Assembly: GCF_000732605.1 (NCBI RefSeq)
Contig: NZ_JPME01000014.1
Location: forward strand, 97,450-161,449
Length of the DNA stretch: 64,000 nucleotides
Source of the DNA: Lacrimispora celerecrescens
Lineage (GTDB): Bacteria > Bacillota > Clostridia > Lachnospirales > Lachnospiraceae
Direction: 5' to 3'
The translations under genes were made by a program, and so were the position numbers. Position 1 is the stretch's first letter; each line of letters begins with the position of its first letter. This document shows positions 25,657 to 38,819 of the stretch, piece by piece. The notes beneath the pieces are model-generated. The model was not told the DNA's origin and made no database searches. It worked only from the letters and a program-made list of their open reading frames with translations.

Positions 25657-26850
25657 TTATTCAACGATAGTAGCAACTCTACCTGAACCTACTGTACGGC
25701 CGCCTTCACGGATAGCGAAACGAAGACCCTGCTCCATAGCTACCGGATGAATCAGCTCTACAGACATTTCTACGTTATCACCAGGCATACACATCTCTGT
25801 GCCAGCTGGTAAATCGCAAACGCCAGTAACGTCAGTTGTTCTGAAATAGAACTGAGGTCTGTAGTTGTTGAAGAAAGGAGTATGACGTCCACCTTCATCT
25901 TTTGTTAAAACGTAAACCTGAGCGGTAAACTTCTTATGGCACTTTACAGAACCTGGTTTAACCAGACACTGACCTCTTTCGATATCAGTTCTCTGAACAC
26001 CACGAAGTAATGCACCGATGTTATCACCAGCCTGAGCTTCGTCAAGCAGCTTACGGAACATCTCGATACCGGTTACAACAACCTTACGAGTCTCTTCATG
26101 GATACCAACGATTTCAACTTCATCAGATACATGTAAAGTACCACGCTCTACTCTACCGGTAGCAACGGTACCACGGCCTGTGATGGAGAAAACGTCCTCA
26201 ACTGGCATTAAGAATGGCTTATCTGTCTCACGTACAGGATCTGGAACCCACTCATCTACTGCCTTCATTAATTCAAGAACCTTGTCGCCCCAAGAGCTTG
26301 TAGGATCTTCAAGAGCCTTTAAAGCAGAACCCTGGATGATTGGTGTATCATCGCCTGGGAATTCATACTCGTTTAACAGCTCACGGATTTCCATGTCTAC
26401 TAATTCAAGTAATTCTGCATCGTCAACCATATCGCACTTGTTCATGAATACAACGATGTAAGGAACGCCTACCTGACGGGAAAGCAGGATGTGCTCTCTG
26501 GTCTGAGCCATAACACCATCGGTAGCAGCTACAACTAAGATAGCGCCGTCCATCTGAGCAGCACCAGTGATCATGTTCTTAACGTAGTCAGCATGTCCTG
26601 GGCAGTCAACGTGTGCATAGTGTCTCTTCTCTGTCTCATACTCAACGTGAGAAGTAGAAATTGTGATACCACGCTCTCTCTCTTCTGGAGCCTTATCGAT
26701 ATTCTCGAAAGCTACTGCCTGTCCAGTACCTAATCTTTCATGAAGAGTCTTTGTGATTGCAGCTGTTAAAGTAGTTTTGCCGTGGTCAACGTGACCAATA
26801 GTACCGATGTTACAATGGGTTTTGTTTCTTTCAAACTTAGCTTTAGCCAT
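25657..26850 (-). CDS. tuf: Translation elongation factor Tu
   Basis: 397 residues. GTPase motifs: GHVDHGKT (19-26), switch [20 protein letters not shown] and the SALK-equivalent SAL. It carries aminoacyl-tRNA to the ribosome. Domains 2 and 3 are complete. It has its own promoter and terminator here, and the S10 operon that normally follows lies 25 kb away. Confidence 0.98.
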   Translation of the reverse strand: MAKAKFERNKTHCNIGTIGHVDHGKTTLTAAITKTLHERLGTGQAVAFENIDKAPEERERGITISTSHVEYETEKRHYAHVDCPGHADYVKNMITGAAQMDGAILVVAATDGVMAQTREHILLSRQVGVPYIVVFMNKCDMVDDAELLELVDMEIRELLNEYEFPGDDTPIIQGSALKALEDPTSSWGDKVLELMKAVDEWVPDPVRETDKPFLMPVEDVFSITGRGTVATGRVERGTLHVSDEVEIVGIHEETRKVVVTGIEMFRKLLDEAQAGDNIGALLRGVQRTDIERGQCLVKPGSVKCHKKFTAQVYVLTKDEGGRHTPFFNNYRPQFYFRTTDVTGVCDLPAGTEMCMPGDNVEMSVELIHPVAMEQGLRFAIREGGRTVGSGRVATIVE

Positions 26851-26914
26851 TTTATAACGTCCTCCTTAATTTATGCTCTATTTGAGCTTTAATTTTTATG
26901 TTAGGCTGTTTTTT

Positions 26915-26943
26915 ATTATATGCTATTTGTGCACTATTTTCAA
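26915..26943 (-). promoter_or_regulatory. tuf promoter
   Basis: Minus-strand TTGAAA (26938-26943), 17-base spacer, TATAAT (26915-26920), 65 bases upstream of tuf. A CAGGCAG/CTGCCTG stem at 26957-26976 separates it from fusA. Confidence 0.8.
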
Positions 26944-27004
26944 GCCTATTTGACGGATTCCAGGCAGTCAAAGCTGCCTGAAACCCAGTGGAACCTGTTA
27001 GGAA

Positions 27005-29125
27005 TTATTTGCCCTTTTTCTCTGCAAGAACTTTTTCCTGTACACTCTTCGGTACCTGCTCATATTTCTCGAAGAACATGGAGTAGTTACCGCGTCCCTG
27101 TGTTTTGGAACGTAAATCTGTAGAATAACCGAACATCTCTGCTAACGGAACATATGCTTTAACCATCTTTCCGCCGCCGATGTCTTCCATACCTTCGATA
27201 CGGCCACGACGGGAGTTAATATCACCGATAACATCGCCCATATAATCTTCTGGCATGGTTACTTCTACCTTCATGATCGGCTCAAGAAGAATGGCTCCAC
27301 CCTTGTTCATAGCATCCTTAAATGCCATGGAACCGGCGATGTGGAATGCCATTTCACTGGAGTCTACCTCATGGTAGGAACCGTCGTATACGTTTGCCTT
27401 AACACCTAGTACCGGGAATCCGCCCAGAATACCGGACTTAGTAGCTTCCTCGATACCTTGGCCGACTGCCGGAATGTATTCCTTCGGAATCGCACCACCG
27501 ACAACGGAAGACTCAAACTTAAAGGTCTCTTCGCCGTTAGGATCCATCGGCTCAAAACGAACCTTACAGTGTCCGTACTGTCCACGTCCACCAGACTGTT
27601 TCGCATACTTGCTGTCAACTTCAATAGACTTTGTAAATGTCTCCTTATAAGCAACCTGAGGAGCACCTACATTGGCTTCTACGTTGAACTCACGAAGCAG
27701 ACGGTCTACGATGATCTCCAGATGAAGTTCACCCATACCGGAAATGATAACCTGGCCAGTTTCCTGGTTGGTCTTTGCACGGAAGGTAGGATCTTCTTCT
27801 GCAAGTTTTGCTAAAGCTTCGCCCATCTTGCCCTGACCAGCTTTGGTCTTTGGCTCGATAGCGATATCGATAACCGGCTCTGGGAATTCCATGGATTCCA
27901 GAATTACCGGATGCTGTTCGTCACAGATCGTGTCACCAGTTGTTGTAATCTTAAAACCAACAGCAGCAGCGATATCACCGGAATATACTTTGTCCAGCTC
28001 AGATCTCTTGTTGGCATGCATCTGAAGGATACGTCCAACACGCTCTTTTTTGCCCTTGGTTGCATTCAGCACATAGGAACCGGAATTCATAATACCGGAA
28101 TATACGCGGAAGAATGCCAGCTTTCCAACGAACGGGTCTGTCATGATCTTAAATGCAAGAGCAGAAAATGGCTCTTCATCAGAAGAATGACGCTCGATTT
28201 CATTGCCGTCCATATCAACACCCTTAATAGAAGGAATGTCAGTAGGAGCAGGCATAAACTCAAGAACTGCATCAAGGAGCTTCTGAACACCCTTGTTTCT
28301 GTATGCGCTACCGCAGCATACAGGAATAGCTGTACAATTACAGGTTGCAGTTCTTAATACTTTCTTTAATTCATCTACGGAAGGCTCTTCACCTTCCAGG
28401 TATACCATCATTAAGTCATCATCTAACTCGCAGATTTTTTCAACTAATTCGGCACGGTAAAGCTCTGCATCATCCTGCAGATCTTCTGGGATATCAACGA
28501 CAGAAACATCATCGCCCTTATCACCGTTAAAGATATAAGCCTTCATTTCGAACAGATCGATGAGTCCCTTGAATTCATCTTCTGCACCGATAGGCAGCTG
28601 AATGCAGATTGCATTCTTGCCCAGACGGGTTTTGATCTGTTCAACAGCGCCGTAAAAATTTGCACCCATGATATCCATCTTGTTGATGAATGCCATACGT
28701 GGAACGTTGTAGGTATCAGCCTGACGCCATACGTTCTCGGACTGTGGTTCAACACCGCCCTTTGCACAGAATACGCCTACGGCGCCATCCAGTACACGTA
28801 AGGAACGCTCAACCTCTACTGTAAAGTCAACGTGTCCTGGAGTATCAATGATGTTGATACGATACTCAGGAGCGCCCGGCTTCACCTGGCAATTTTCATG
28901 CATGGTCCAGTGGCAAGTTGTAGCAGCTGAAGTAATTGTGATACCTCTTTCCTGCTCCTGCTCCATCCAGTCCATGGTGGCAGTACCTTCATGAGTATCA
29001 CCGATTTTGTAGTTTACACCAGTATAATAGAGGATACGCTCGGTCAATGTAGTTTTACCTGCATCGATATGGGCCATAATACCAATATTTCTGGTTCTTT
29101 CCAATGGATATTCTCTTCCAGCCAA
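27005..29125 (-). CDS. fusA: Translation elongation factor G
   Basis: 706 residues. G1 motif AHIDAGKT (18-25), [17 protein letters not shown] and NKMD, followed by domains II-V. It drives ribosomal translocation. It follows rpsG after 15 bases, as in the classical str operon. Confidence 0.98.
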   Translation of the reverse strand: MAGREYPLERTRNIGIMAHIDAGKTTLTERILYYTGVNYKIGDTHEGTATMDWMEQEQERGITITSAATTCHWTMHENCQVKPGAPEYRINIIDTPGHVDFTVEVERSLRVLDGAVGVFCAKGGVEPQSENVWRQADTYNVPRMAFINKMDIMGANFYGAVEQIKTRLGKNAICIQLPIGAEDEFKGLIDLFEMKAYIFNGDKGDDVSVVDIPEDLQDDAELYRAELVEKICELDDDLMMVYLEGEEPSVDELKKVLRTATCNCTAIPVCCGSAYRNKGVQKLLDAVLEFMPAPTDIPSIKGVDMDGNEIERHSSDEEPFSALAFKIMTDPFVGKLAFFRVYSGIMNSGSYVLNATKGKKERVGRILQMHANKRSELDKVYSGDIAAAVGFKITTTGDTICDEQHPVILESMEFPEPVIDIAIEPKTKAGQGKMGEALAKLAEEDPTFRAKTNQETGQVIISGMGELHLEIIVDRLLREFNVEANVGAPQVAYKETFTKSIEVDSKYAKQSGGRGQYGHCKVRFEPMDPNGEETFKFESSVVGGAIPKEYIPAVGQGIEEATKSGILGGFPVLGVKANVYDGSYHEVDSSEMAFHIAGSMAFKDAMNKGGAILLEPIMKVEVTMPEDYMGDVIGDINSRRGRIEGMEDIGGGKMVKAYVPLAEMFGYSTDLRSKTQGRGNYSMFFEKYEQVPKSVQEKVLAEKKGK

Positions 29126-29140
29126 AGCTTTTTCCTCCTA

Positions 29141-29611
29141 TTAGAATCTGTAGTGAGAGAATGCCTTGTTTGCCTCAGCCATCTTGTGCATATCTTCTTT
29201 CTTCTTTACAGCAGCACCGGTGTTGTTGGCAGCATCCATTATCTCATTAGCAAGTCTTTCTTCCTGAGTCTTTTCGCCTCTCTTACGAGAGAACAGAGTA
29301 ATCCATCTTAAGGCTAAAGTCTGTCTTCTCTCCGGTCTTACTTCGATCGGCACCTGATAGGTAGCTCCACCGATACGTTTTGCCTTTACTTCAAGTACAG
29401 GCATAATGTTGTTCATAGCTTCTTCGAATACTTCAACGGCTGGTTTACCAGTCTTTTCTTCTACACGGGTAAATGCACCGTATACGATCTTCTGAGCAAC
29501 ACCCTTTTTACCATCATACATGATGTTGTTAATCAGCTTTGTAACAACTTTGTTATTATAAAGCGGATCCACTAATACGTCTCTTTTTTGAGTATGTCCT
29601 TTACGTGGCAC
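29141..29611 (-). CDS. rpsG: 30S ribosomal protein S7
   Basis: 156 residues, starting [19 protein letters not shown] and with the [16 protein letters not shown] signature. Primary 16S rRNA binder of the 30S head. Part of rpsL-rpsG-fusA. The 178-base gap to rpsL holds no gene; S7 is the usual feedback regulator of this operon in E. coli, but no site was recognised. Confidence 0.97.
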   Translation of the reverse strand: MPRKGHTQKRDVLVDPLYNNKVVTKLINNIMYDGKKGVAQKIVYGAFTRVEEKTGKPAVEVFEEAMNNIMPVLEVKAKRIGGATYQVPIEVRPERRQTLALRWITLFSRKRGEKTQEERLANEIMDAANNTGAAVKKKEDMHKMAEANKAFSHYRF

Positions 29612-29789
29612 GTTACTTCCCTCCTTAATATGGCCGTTCAGCCTTTACCGACTAATCGGCTATTCATTAGATCCTAGGTACTCACAAACATTCAAGTTGC
29701 GTTCGCGCTCGGTTTCTATATATATAACCCTGCAACCTACAGGTTCAATATCTAAAGTCCGGCACTAGAAATTCAAATGTGTGGTCTAA

Positions 29790-30209
29790 TTATTTTTTAT
29801 CTTTCGGTCTCTTTGCACCATACTTGGAACGAGCCTGTCTTCTGTTTGCTACTCCTGCGGTATCAAGTGTACCTCTGACGATATGGTATCTGGTACCTGG
29901 TAAGTCTTTTACTCTACCGCCACGGATTAAAACAACGCTATGCTCCTGAAGGTTATGACCTTCACCTGGGATGTAACTTGTTACTTCGATTCCATTAGAA
30001 AGACGTACTCTGGCGATCTTTCTAAGAGCTGAGTTAGGCTTTTTAGGTGTAGCAGTTTTAACTGCCGTGCAGACACCCCTCTTCTGTGGAGCAGAAATAT
30101 CAGTTGCCTTCTTCTGTAAAGAGTTGTAACCCTTCTGCAGAGCTGGTGCCTGAGATTTCTTTGCGCTTGTCTGTCTACCCTTTCTTACTAACTGGTTAAA
30201 TGTTGGCAT
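29790..30209 (-). CDS. rpsL: 30S ribosomal protein S12
   Basis: 139 residues. The true start is [13 protein letters not shown] at 30209, with GGAGG eight bases upstream; an ATG three codons earlier lies too close to that site. The decoding-site motifs [11 protein letters not shown] and [13 protein letters not shown] keep the lysines whose change gives streptomycin resistance, so the sequence predicts a sensitive form. Confidence 0.97.
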   Translation of the reverse strand: MPTFNQLVRKGRQTSAKKSQAPALQKGYNSLQKKATDISAPQKRGVCTAVKTATPKKPNSALRKIARVRLSNGIEVTSYIPGEGHNLQEHSVVLIRGGRVKDLPGTRYHIVRGTLDTAGVANRRQARSKYGAKRPKDKK

Positions 30210-30300
30210 TCCATTCACCTCCTGTGATATTGTCTGTGGTTGCTGTTATCTTCAGCTTAATTTACGCACAAAAACATGACGCGTTAATGCACGCCTAATT

Positions 30301-30329
30301 ATTATATACATTTTGTATTTTTCTGTCAA
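30301..30329 (-). promoter_or_regulatory. str operon promoter (rpsL-rpsG-fusA)
   Basis: Consensus sigma-A promoter on the minus strand: TTGACA (30324-30329), 17-base spacer, TATAAT (30301-30306), giving a leader of about 85 bases. Confidence 0.93.
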
Positions 30330-30407
30330 GGATTTTTTTCAAATAGGCACTGCCGGTCTACTAAAAAGGCAAAATTTCTAAAAAATAAGAGCATTCAATG
30401 CCTGAAA

Positions 30408-30447
30408 CCCGGAGCAGGAATTTCAGAAAACTCCAGCTCCGGGTTTT
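30408..30447 (-). terminator. Terminator of rpoBC
   Basis: AACCCGGAGC and GCTCCGGGTT form a 10-base stem 24 bases beyond the rpoC stop. The T tract on the minus strand is short (TTT). Confidence 0.75.
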
Positions 30448-30471
30448 GCAATTTAAGGATTATCTCATTGC

Positions 30472-33400
30472 TTATTCTTCTATCTCGTTCTCGTCAATAT
30501 CCAGAACCTCTTCCGCCTCATTGAATCCATCTTCTGCCAAAAGAATCTCATCCTCATCCTCTAACAGCTTGATCTCATCCTTGTCTTCGAAAGCTGAATC
30601 TGTATTCAGTCCGATGGTGCGGTAACGCTTCATACCGGTACCTGCCGGAATCGGCTTACCGATGATTACGTTCTCCTTCAGACCAATTAAGTGATCGACC
30701 TTGCCATTAATCGCAGCTTCGGTCAGAACCTTTGTAGTCTCCTGGAAGGAAGCGGCGGATAAGAAGGAATCAGTAGCCAGAGATGCCTTTGTAATACCAA
30801 GCATAACCTGCTTTCCTTCTGCCGGGTTCTTTCCTTCTGCAAGAAGAGCTTCGTTTAAGTCGTTGTAATCCAGAACATCCATGGAGGTTCCCGGAAGCAC
30901 ATCACTGTCTCCGCTCTCCTCAATTTTGATCTTCTTAAGCATCTGTCTTACGATCATCTCAACGTGCTTATCATTGATCTCAACACCCTGTAAACGGTAT
31001 ACACGCTGTACTTCCTGGATCATGTAATCCTGAACAGCACGAACGCCTTTGATCTTTAAGATATCGTGTGGGTTCACACTACCTTCTGTCAGCTCATCAC
31101 CAGCCTCGAGCACCTGGCCATCCTGAACCTTGATTCTGGATCCGTAAGGGATCAGATAGGTCTTGGAATTGCCTGTTTCATTCTCTGTAACAATGATCTC
31201 CCGCTTTTTCTTAGTGTCCTTAATGGCCACTACGCCGCTGAATTCTGCAATGATTGCAAGACCCTTTGGCTTACGAGCCTCAAAAAGCTCCTCGACACGG
31301 GGAAGACCCTGGGTGATATCGCCACCGGCAACACCGCCGGTATGGAAGGTACGCATGGTCAGCTGGGTTCCTGGCTCACCGATGGACTGTGCAGCAATGA
31401 TACCGACTGCTTCGCCTACCTGAACCGGCTGTCCGGTTGCCATGTTGGCACCGTAACATTTTGCGCAGACACCCATATGGGATTTACAGGTTAATACGGT
31501 ACGGATTTTCACGGAATCACGGCCAAGCTTCTTTAACACGTTCATAACCGCAGCTGCACGCTTCGGTGTACACATGTGGTTCGCCTTTACGATTACTTCT
31601 CCGGTATCCGGATCTGTAATAGTTTCTGCAATGAACCGTCCTGTGAGACGCTCCTGCAGGCCTTCAATGGTTTCCTGACCATCCGTGAATGCTTTGATCT
31701 CCATAAACGGAGTATCCTTGCCTTCGCAGCAGTCGATCTCACGGATAATCATATCCTGGGAAACGTCTACGAGACGTCTGGTCAAATAACCGGAGTCAGC
31801 CGTACGGAGAGCCGTATCGGAAAGTCCTTTACGTGCACCGTGGGCGGAGATAAAGTACTCCAGTACGTCAAGACCTTCACGGAAGTTGGACTTGATAGGA
31901 AGTTCGATGGTGTGACCGGTTGTATCGGCCATAAGTCCACGCATACCTGCAAGCTGTTTGATCTGTTTATCAGAACCACGGGCTCCGGAATCGGCCATCA
32001 TATAGATGTTGTTGTATTTATCAAGTCCGGTCAGCAGATCATGGGTCAACTGATCATCAGTTACTTTCCATGTATCAATTACTTCTTTATAACGCTCTTC
32101 CTCCGTAATAAGTCCGCGGCGGAAGTTCTTTGCAATCTGGTCAACCGTTGCCTGTGCATCGGCAATCAGCTTCGGTTTGCTCTCCGGTACTGTCATGTCG
32201 GAAATGGAAACGGTCATAGCGGCTTTGGTAGAGTATTTATAACCGATGGCCTTAATATCATCTAAGGTTTCTGCAGTCTGAACTGCACCATGAACGTTAA
32301 TAACCTTTTCAAGGATCTGCTTTAACTGCTTCTTTCCTACATGGAAATCAACTTCCATCAGAAGTTCGTTGCCTGGAATCGTCCGGTCAACAAAGCCAAG
32401 GTCCTGAGGAACGATCTCATTGAAAATGAAACGTCCTACAGTTGATTCTACGGCTCCGGTCTTTATGGTACCATCCGCCATTTTTTTGCTCACTCTGGCT
32501 TTAATTCTGGAATGAAGGGTAACTGCCTGGTTTTCGTAAGCGAGAATGGCTTCATTCACACTCTTAAATACCATTCCTTCGCCCTTGGCTCCCGGCCTCT
32601 CCTGGGTCAGGTAGTAAATACCAAGAACCATATCCTGTGAAGGAACTGCCACAGGACCACCGTCTGACGGCTTTAATAAGTTGTTAGGCGATAACAGAAG
32701 GAAACGGCATTCTGCCTGTGCTTCTACGGAAAGAGGCAGATGGACTGCCATCTGGTCTCCGTCAAAGTCGGCGTTAAACGCAGTACAAACCAGAGGGTGA
32801 AGCTTAATTGCTTTACCTTCTACCAGAATTGGCTCAAATGCCTGAATACCAAGTCTATGAAGGGTAGGCGCACGGTTTAACATAACCGGATGTTCCTTGA
32901 TAACATCTTCCAGAACATCCCAGACTTCTGTCTGAAGACGCTCTACCATCTTTTTTGCATTCTTTATATTGTGAGCGGTTCCGTTGGAAACCAGCTCTTT
33001 CATTACGAAAGGCTTAAACAGCTCGATCGCCATTTCTTTTGGCAGACCGCACTGGTATATCTTAAGCTCCGGTCCTACTACGATAACAGAACGGCCGGAA
33101 TAGTCAACACGCTTTCCTAAAAGGTTCTGACGGAAACGGCCCTGTTTTCCCTTTAACATATCGGAAAGAGACTTTAAGGCACGGTTTCCCGGTCCGGTTA
33201 CTGGTCTGCCCCTTCTGCCGTTGTCGATGAGCGCATCCACCGCTTCCTGAAGCATACGCTTTTCGTTGCGGACAATGATGTCCGGAGCTCCCAGCTCCAA
33301 GAGACGGGCAAGACGGTTGTTACGGTTTATGATTCTTCTGTATAAATCATTTAAGTCAGAGGTAGCAAAACGGCCGCCGTCAAGCTGTACCATAGGACGG

Positions 33401-34134
33401 ATATCCGGCGGAATTACCGGAACCACTGTCATGATCATCCACTCAGGCAAGTTGCCGGAGTTGCGGAATGCTTCCACGACCTCAAGTCTCTTGATAATTC
33501 TGGCACGCTTCTGTCCGGTCGCTTCCTTTAACCCCTTCTTTAACTCCTCAGAGTCCTTTTCAAGGTCAATAGACTGTAAAAGCTCCAGAATAGCTTCAGC
33601 TCCCATTCCTACGCGGAAGGCGCCGTAGCCGTATTTTTCCATTTCTTCCCGGTATTCTTTTTCCGATAAGACCTGCTTATACTGCAATCCCGTATTTCCG
33701 GCATCAAGAACCACATAAGATGCGAAATAAAGCACCTTTTCTAAGGTTCTCGGAGAAATATCCAGGATCAGACCCATACGGCTGGGAATTCCCTTAAAGT
33801 ACCAGATGTGGGAAACAGGAGCCGCAAGCTGTATATGGCCCATACGCTCTCTGCGGACACTGGCCTTGGTTACTTCAACGCCGCATCGGTCACAGATAAC
33901 GCCTTTGTACCGGATTTTCTTATATTTACCACAATGGCATTCCCAGTCTTTGCTTGGTCCGAAGATCCGTTCACAGAACAAACCGTCTTTTTCCGGCTTT
34001 AAGGTTCTGTAGTTGATTGTCTCAGGCTTTTTAACCTCACCATGGGACCACTCCAGAATCTTCTCCGGAGATGCCAAACCGATCTTTATGGCATCAAATG
34101 TCATTGGGTGGTAAGTTTCATTGTTTTCAGGCAT
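30472..34134 (-). CDS. rpoC: RNA polymerase beta' subunit
   Basis: 1220 residues. N-terminal zinc ribbon [20 protein letters not shown], catalytic magnesium loop [12 protein letters not shown], and the bridge and trigger helices near [17 protein letters not shown] 40-residue acidic tail ends the protein. No intein or large insertion is seen. It begins 18 bases after rpoB, with a GGGAGAA site. Confidence 0.98.
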   Translation of the reverse strand: MPENNETYHPMTFDAIKIGLASPEKILEWSHGEVKKPETINYRTLKPEKDGLFCERIFGPSKDWECHCGKYKKIRYKGVICDRCGVEVTKASVRRERMGHIQLAAPVSHIWYFKGIPSRMGLILDISPRTLEKVLYFASYVVLDAGNTGLQYKQVLSEKEYREEMEKYGYGAFRVGMGAEAILELLQSIDLEKDSEELKKGLKEATGQKRARIIKRLEVVEAFRNSGNLPEWMIMTVVPVIPPDIRPMVQLDGGRFATSDLNDLYRRIINRNNRLARLLELGAPDIIVRNEKRMLQEAVDALIDNGRRGRPVTGPGNRALKSLSDMLKGKQGRFRQNLLGKRVDYSGRSVIVVGPELKIYQCGLPKEMAIELFKPFVMKELVSNGTAHNIKNAKKMVERLQTEVWDVLEDVIKEHPVMLNRAPTLHRLGIQAFEPILVEGKAIKLHPLVCTAFNADFDGDQMAVHLPLSVEAQAECRFLLLSPNNLLKPSDGGPVAVPSQDMVLGIYYLTQERPGAKGEGMVFKSVNEAILAYENQAVTLHSRIKARVSKKMADGTIKTGAVESTVGRFIFNEIVPQDLGFVDRTIPGNELLMEVDFHVGKKQLKQILEKVINVHGAVQTAETLDDIKAIGYKYSTKAAMTVSISDMTVPESKPKLIADAQATVDQIAKNFRRGLITEEERYKEVIDTWKVTDDQLTHDLLTGLDKYNNIYMMADSGARGSDKQIKQLAGMRGLMADTTGHTIELPIKSNFREGLDVLEYFISAHGARKGLSDTALRTADSGYLTRRLVDVSQDMIIREIDCCEGKDTPFMEIKAFTDGQETIEGLQERLTGRFIAETITDPDTGEVIVKANHMCTPKRAAAVMNVLKKLGRDSVKIRTVLTCKSHMGVCAKCYGANMATGQPVQVGEAVGIIAAQSIGEPGTQLTMRTFHTGGVAGGDITQGLPRVEELFEARKPKGLAIIAEFSGVVAIKDTKKKREIIVTENETGNSKTYLIPYGSRIKVQDGQVLEAGDELTEGSVNPHDILKIKGVRAVQDYMIQEVQRVYRLQGVEINDKHVEMIVRQMLKKIKIEESGDSDVLPGTSMDVLDYNDLNEALLAEGKNPAEGKQVMLGITKASLATDSFLSAASFQETTKVLTEAAINGKVDHLIGLKENVIIGKPIPAGTGMKRYRTIGLNTDSAFEDKDEIKLLEDEDEILLAEDGFNEAEEVLDIDENEIEE

Positions 34135-34152
34135 GAGCGGTTCTCCCTTCTA

Positions 34153-37100
34153 TTATTCTTCGTCTGAATCGTCAAATTCTGCGTCATCGAAATCCTCAAA
34201 AGAATCGTCGACACCGTCTGCTTCTACTTCCTCTATTTCCTCTTCTTCCTCTTCTTCCACACTTACCAGCTCAGCATCCTTGAATTCCTGCTTCTGATAA
34301 CCGTAGTTGCCAAAGGACTCTTCATCCCGGTAACGTCTGTCGCCCTCAATGATGGATCTTAAATCAGTCTCTTCATAATCGGTGCTTTCCGCAATCTGAA
34401 CCTCTGTATTGTCATCACGCAGCACTCTTACATCCAGCGCCAGTGACTGAAGCTCTTTTAACAATACCTTAAAGGATTCAGGAATTCCCGGTTCAGGAAT
34501 ATTATCACCCTTGATGATGGCCTCGTAGGTCTTCACACGACCCACCACGTCATCGGATTTCACGGTCATGATCTCCTGCAGTGTGTAGGAAGCGCCATAA
34601 GCCTCCAGGGCCCAAACCTCCATCTCTCCGAAACGCTGGCCGCCGAACTGGGCTTTACCGCCGAGAGGCTGCTGGGTAACCAGAGAGTAAGGACCTGTGG
34701 AACGGGCATGAATCTTATCGTCAACCAGATGGTGAAGCTTCAAATAATGCATGTGGCCAATGGTAACCGGGCTGTCAAAGAACTCGCCGGTACGTCCGTC
34801 ACGAAGACGAACCTTACCGTCACGGTTAATAGGAACACCCTTCCACAATTCCTTGTGATCCAGGTGATCACCCAGATACTCGATAACCTCAGGCTTTAAG
34901 GTATCATTATATTTCTCCTGGAAATCTTCCCACTCCATATTTACATAGTCGTTGGCTACATCCAGGGTATCCATAATGTCAATCTCGTTTGCACCGTCAA
35001 ATACCGGAGTGGATACGTTAAATCCAAGAGCTCTAGCCGCAAGGCTTAAGTGGATCTCAAGCACCTGTCCGATATTCATACGGGACGGCACGCCCAGAGG
35101 GTTTAATACGATATCTAACGGACGGCCATTGGGCAGGAACGGCATATCTTCTACAGGGAGCACACGGGAAACAACACCCTTGTTACCATGACGGCCGGCC
35201 ATCTTATCACCTACAGAGATCTTTCTCTTCTGGGCAATGTAAATGCGTACGGTCTGGTTCACACCTGGGGAAAGTTCGTCGCCGTTTTCTCTTGTAAATA
35301 CTTTTGCATCTACGATAATTCCGTAAGCACCGTGAGGTACCTTTAAGGACGTATCGCGGACTTCTCTTGCCTTCTCACCAAAGATGGCACGTAACAGACG
35401 CTCCTCTGCGGTCAGCTCGGTCTCTCCCTTAGGAGTAACCTTTCCAACCAGAATATCACCAGCGCGGACTTCCGCACCGATTCTAATGATTCCTCTTTCG
35501 TCAAGATCCTTTAAGGCATCCTCACCAACACCAGGAACATCTCTTGTGATCTCTTCCGGCCCTAACTTGGTATCACGGGCTTCCGCCTCATATTCCTCAA
35601 TATGAACAGAAGTGTAAACATCTTCCTGTACCAGCTTTTCGCTTAAGAGAACCGCATCCTCGTAATTGTAACCTTCCCAGGTCATGAAGCCGATCAGAGG
35701 GTTCTTACCGAGAGCGATCTCACCATTCTGAGTGGATGGGCCGTCTGCAATAACTTCTCCCTTTTCCACATGGTTGCCCTTATATACGATTGGCTTTTGA
35801 TTATAACAGTTAGACTGGTTGCTTCTTTTAAATTTAGTTAGGCGGTAAACATCTTTTCCGCCGTCGGAATCTCTCTTAATGATGATTTCGTTGGAAGCAG
35901 AGCGCTCCACAACGCCGGTATTTCTGGCAACAACACAAACGCCAGAGTCTACCGCTGCCTTTGATTCCATGCCGGTTCCTACGACTGGGGTCTCTGTGGT
36001 CAGCAGAGGCACGGCCTGACGCTGCATGTTTGATCCCATGAGCGCACGGTTCGCATCGTCGTTTTCAAGGAAAGGAATCATGGCAGTTGCAACGGAAAAT
36101 ACCATCTTCGGAGAAACGTCCATAAGATCAATGTTTTTCCTCTGGAATTCGGAAGTTTCTTCACGGAAACGTCCGGAAATATTCTTATGAACGAAATGGC
36201 CATCATCATCAATCGGCTCATTCGCCTGTGCAACCACGAAATTATCTTCTTCGTCAGCTGTCAGGTAAACGACTTCATCCGTAACCACCGGATTCTGGGC
36301 GTTGGTCTTATCCACCACGCGGTAAGGAGCTTCTACAAATCCATACTGGTTTACCCTTGCATAAGTAGCGAGGGAGTTGATCAGACCGATGTTAGGACCT
36401 TCCGGGGTCTCAATCGGGCACATACGTCCATAATGGGTGTAGTGAACATCTCGGACCTCAAATCCGGCACGGTCTCTGGAAAGACCGCCAGGTCCCAATG
36501 CGGATAAACGTCTCTTATGAGTCAGCTCTGCCAGCGGGTTGTTCTGATCCATGAACTGTGACAGCTGGGAACTTCCAAAGAACTCCTTTACCGCTGCTGT
36601 AACAGGTTTTATGTTAATCAATGACTGAGGTGTAATGCCATCCATATCCTGTGTTGTCATACGTTCCCTGACTACACGCTCCATTCTGGAAAGACCGATA
36701 CGGTACTGGTTCTGTAAAAGCTCACCAACGGCACGGATTCTACGATTTCCCAAATGGTCGATATCATCAGCCATTCCCACTTCTTCTTCCAGATGCATGT
36801 TGTAGTTAATGGAAGCTAAAATATCTTCCTTTGTAATATGCTTAGGAATCAGTTCGTTAATATTTCTGTGAAGTGCTTTTTTAAGAGCCTCTTCATCAGC
36901 GCTTCCAGCTTCTGCCAGGATTTTTTCAAGTGCAGGATAGAATACTAATTCTGTAATACCTGCTTCCTTTGGATCAAAGTTTACAAAAGAACTTAAATCA
37001 ACCATTAAGTTGGAAAGGACCTTTTGCTTACGCTCCACTCCCTCCAGCCATACAAACGGAACAGCCGCATTCTGAATGTCGATTGCAAGCTGCTTGTCTA

Positions 37101-38040
37101 CTGTGCTTCCAGCCTCTGCTAAAATTTCTCCGGTTGTGGTGTCAACCACATCCTCAGCAAGAACATGGCCTGCAATACGGTTTTTAAAATGAAGCTTTTT
37201 ATTGAATTTATATCTACCGACCTTTGCAAGATCGTATCTTCTGGGGTCAAAGAACATACTATTTAACAAACTTTCAGCACTATCAACAGATAAAGGTTCA
37301 CCTGGGCGGATCTTCTTATATAACTCCAATAAGCCATCCTGGTAATTATCGGAAGTATCCTTACCAAAGCTGGCTAATAATTTTGGTTCTTCACCGAACA
37401 GTTCAATAATTTCCGCGTTGGTGCCAAAGCCCAGGGCACGGATCAGCACGGTAACCGGAACCTTTCTGGTTCTATCTACACGAACGTAGAAAATGTCATT
37501 GGAGTCTGTTTCATACTCCAGCCATGCACCCCTGTTCGGGATTACAGTACAGGCATAAAGCTCTTTCCCTACCTTGTCATGTTCGATACCATAATATATA
37601 CCTGGGGAACGTACCAACTGGCTAACAATAACTCGCTCGGCACCGTTGATCACAAAGGAACCGGTATCTGTCATAAGCGGAAGATCACCCATGAAGATCT
37701 CATGTTCATTAATCTCATCTTTATCTTTATTGCAAAGCCTTACCTTTACCTTTAAAGGAGCTGCATAGGTTGCATCTCTTTCTTTGCATTCTTCTATTGT
37801 GTACTTGAGGTCATCCTTACATAATGTAAAGTTGACAAACTCAAGACTTAAGTGTCCTGCAAAGTCTGCAATCGGAGAGATGTCTTCAAAGACTTCCTTT
37901 AATCCTTCATCAAGGAACCACTGATAGGAATTCTTTTGAATCTCAATCAGGTTAGGCATCTCAAGCACTTCTTTTTGTCTTGAGAAGCTCATTCTCAGGC
38001 TCTTACCGGCTGGGACCGGACGCATTCTGCTTTTCTCCAT
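34153..38040 (-). CDS. rpoB: RNA polymerase beta subunit
   Basis: 1295 residues. The rifampicin pocket [20 protein letters not shown] followed by [10 protein letters not shown] matches sensitive enzymes. A long Asp/Glu-rich tail (last 60 residues) is typical of clostridial forms. The first residues could start at either of two nearby methionines; the distal one is used. No rplJ-rplL genes precede it in this window. Confidence 0.98.
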   Translation of the reverse strand: MEKSRMRPVPAGKSLRMSFSRQKEVLEMPNLIEIQKNSYQWFLDEGLKEVFEDISPIADFAGHLSLEFVNFTLCKDDLKYTIEECKERDATYAAPLKVKVRLCNKDKDEINEHEIFMGDLPLMTDTGSFVINGAERVIVSQLVRSPGIYYGIEHDKVGKELYACTVIPNRGAWLEYETDSNDIFYVRVDRTRKVPVTVLIRALGFGTNAEIIELFGEEPKLLASFGKDTSDNYQDGLLELYKKIRPGEPLSVDSAESLLNSMFFDPRRYDLAKVGRYKFNKKLHFKNRIAGHVLAEDVVDTTTGEILAEAGSTVDKQLAIDIQNAAVPFVWLEGVERKQKVLSNLMVDLSSFVNFDPKEAGITELVFYPALEKILAEAGSADEEALKKALHRNINELIPKHITKEDILASINYNMHLEEEVGMADDIDHLGNRRIRAVGELLQNQYRIGLSRMERVVRERMTTQDMDGITPQSLINIKPVTAAVKEFFGSSQLSQFMDQNNPLAELTHKRRLSALGPGGLSRDRAGFEVRDVHYTHYGRMCPIETPEGPNIGLINSLATYARVNQYGFVEAPYRVVDKTNAQNPVVTDEVVYLTADEEDNFVVAQANEPIDDDGHFVHKNISGRFREETSEFQRKNIDLMDVSPKMVFSVATAMIPFLENDDANRALMGSNMQRQAVPLLTTETPVVGTGMESKAAVDSGVCVVARNTGVVERSASNEIIIKRDSDGGKDVYRLTKFKRSNQSNCYNQKPIVYKGNHVEKGEVIADGPSTQNGEIALGKNPLIGFMTWEGYNYEDAVLLSEKLVQEDVYTSVHIEEYEAEARDTKLGPEEITRDVPGVGEDALKDLDERGIIRIGAEVRAGDILVGKVTPKGETELTAEERLLRAIFGEKAREVRDTSLKVPHGAYGIIVDAKVFTRENGDELSPGVNQTVRIYIAQKRKISVGDKMAGRHGNKGVVSRVLPVEDMPFLPNGRPLDIVLNPLGVPSRMNIGQVLEIHLSLAARALGFNVSTPVFDGANEIDIMDTLDVANDYVNMEWEDFQEKYNDTLKPEVIEYLGDHLDHKELWKGVPINRDGKVRLRDGRTGEFFDSPVTIGHMHYLKLHHLVDDKIHARSTGPYSLVTQQPLGGKAQFGGQRFGEMEVWALEAYGASYTLQEIMTVKSDDVVGRVKTYEAIIKGDNIPEPGIPESFKVLLKELQSLALDVRVLRDDNTEVQIAESTDYEETDLRSIIEGDRRYRDEESFGNYGYQKQEFKDAELVSVEEEEEEEIEEVEADGVDDSFEDFDDAEFDDSDEE

Positions 38041-38132
38041 TGACGTTTCACCCCTGTTTTCTTTCTAATCGTTTCTGTTTTTGGGCATAAATATGCCGTT
38101 AAGGCACACAAATCCACAATAGTGCACATTCC

Positions 38133-38161
38133 ATAATAACATGGCTTTGTCAACGTGTCAA
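38133..38161 (-). promoter_or_regulatory. rpoBC promoter
   Basis: Minus-strand TTGACA (38156-38161), 17-base spacer, TATTAT (38133-38138). The leader of about 90 bases has a GGGCATAAATATGCC stem. The promoter is nearly back to back with the one facing right. Confidence 0.85.
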
Positions 38162-38172
38162 GCATTTTTTAC

Positions 38173-38201
38173 TTGTATTCTCCAATAAAATGTGTTATAC
38201 T
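38173..38201 (+). promoter_or_regulatory. Promoter of the small membrane protein gene
   Basis: TTGTAT (38173-38178), 17-base spacer, TATACT (38196-38201), about 50 bases before the start codon. Confidence 0.7.
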
Positions 38202-38249
38202 ATTGCAGATAGGCCCAATTTACAAAATGAACTATTGGAGGTATTCCCG

Positions 38250-38699
38250 ATGAGCACATTTTTAAACGTATTATTAGTGATTCTTTTTATCGCAGCCGTG
38301 GCTATGGCGGTTCTTTATTTTCTCGGAAGAAAGCTGGAAAAGCGTCAGGTAGAACAGCAGCAGGCATTGGAAGCTGCAGCACAGTCCGTATCCATGCTGG
38401 TAATTGATAAAAAGAAAATGAAGCTAAAAGATGCAGGGCTTCCTAAGATCGTGTATGAACAAACCCCATGGTATATGCGCCGCACAAAGCTGCCCATTGT
38501 AAAAGCAAAGGTTGGCCCAAAGGTCATGACACTGATCGCTGACGCCAAGGTATTCGAAGTGCTTCCGGTCAAAACAGAAGCAAAGGTTGTGGTAAGTGGA
38601 ATCTACATAACCGAGATCAAGAGCCTTCGGGGCAAAGCGGTTCCACCGGCGCCGAAAAAGAAAAAGTTTTTGGACAGGTTTAAAAAGAGCGGAAAGTAA
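38250..38699 (+). CDS. Conserved hypothetical single-pass membrane protein
   Basis: 149 residues: one N-terminal membrane helix (residues 5-24, LNVLLVILFIAAVAMAVLYFL), a coiled stretch rich in Gln and Ala, then a soluble beta-rich domain (LPIVKAKVGPKVMTLIADAKVF) and a basic Lys/Pro tail. The start at 38250 is set by GGAGG eight bases upstream, although the frame is open 20 codons before. I do not recognise the family. It is divergently placed from rpoB and ends in its own terminator. Confidence 0.75.
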   Translation: MSTFLNVLLVILFIAAVAMAVLYFLGRKLEKRQVEQQQALEAAAQSVSMLVIDKKKMKLKDAGLPKIVYEQTPWYMRRTKLPIVKAKVGPKVMTLIADAKVFEVLPVKTEAKVVVSGIYITEIKSLRGKAVPPAPKKKKFLDRFKKSGK

Positions 38700-38779
38700 G
38701 ATATCTGGTTTCTGTATTAGCAAATACATCAATACCCGTTTTTTAGTAAGTAATCTGTATCGTAAAGAAATCTGTGCAG

Positions 38780-38819
38780 AATGCCGGAGGGCGACTTTAG
38801 TCGCACCCTGGCATTTTTT
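38780..38819 (+). terminator. Terminator of the small membrane protein gene
   Basis: AATGCC-GG-AGGG-CGACT pairs with AGTCG-CACCCT-GGCATT and runs into six T. Confidence 0.9.

Noticed and set aside
30210..30471. L7Ae-like ribosomal gene expected between rpoC and rpsL in many Firmicutes
   Set aside because: The gap holds only the rpoC terminator and the rpsL promoter; no such reading frame exists here.
31576..32265. 229-codon plus-strand frame inside rpoC
   Set aside because: Antisense to a highly conserved gene with no start signals; typical shadow frame. The same applies to 15838-16566 and 46406-47098.
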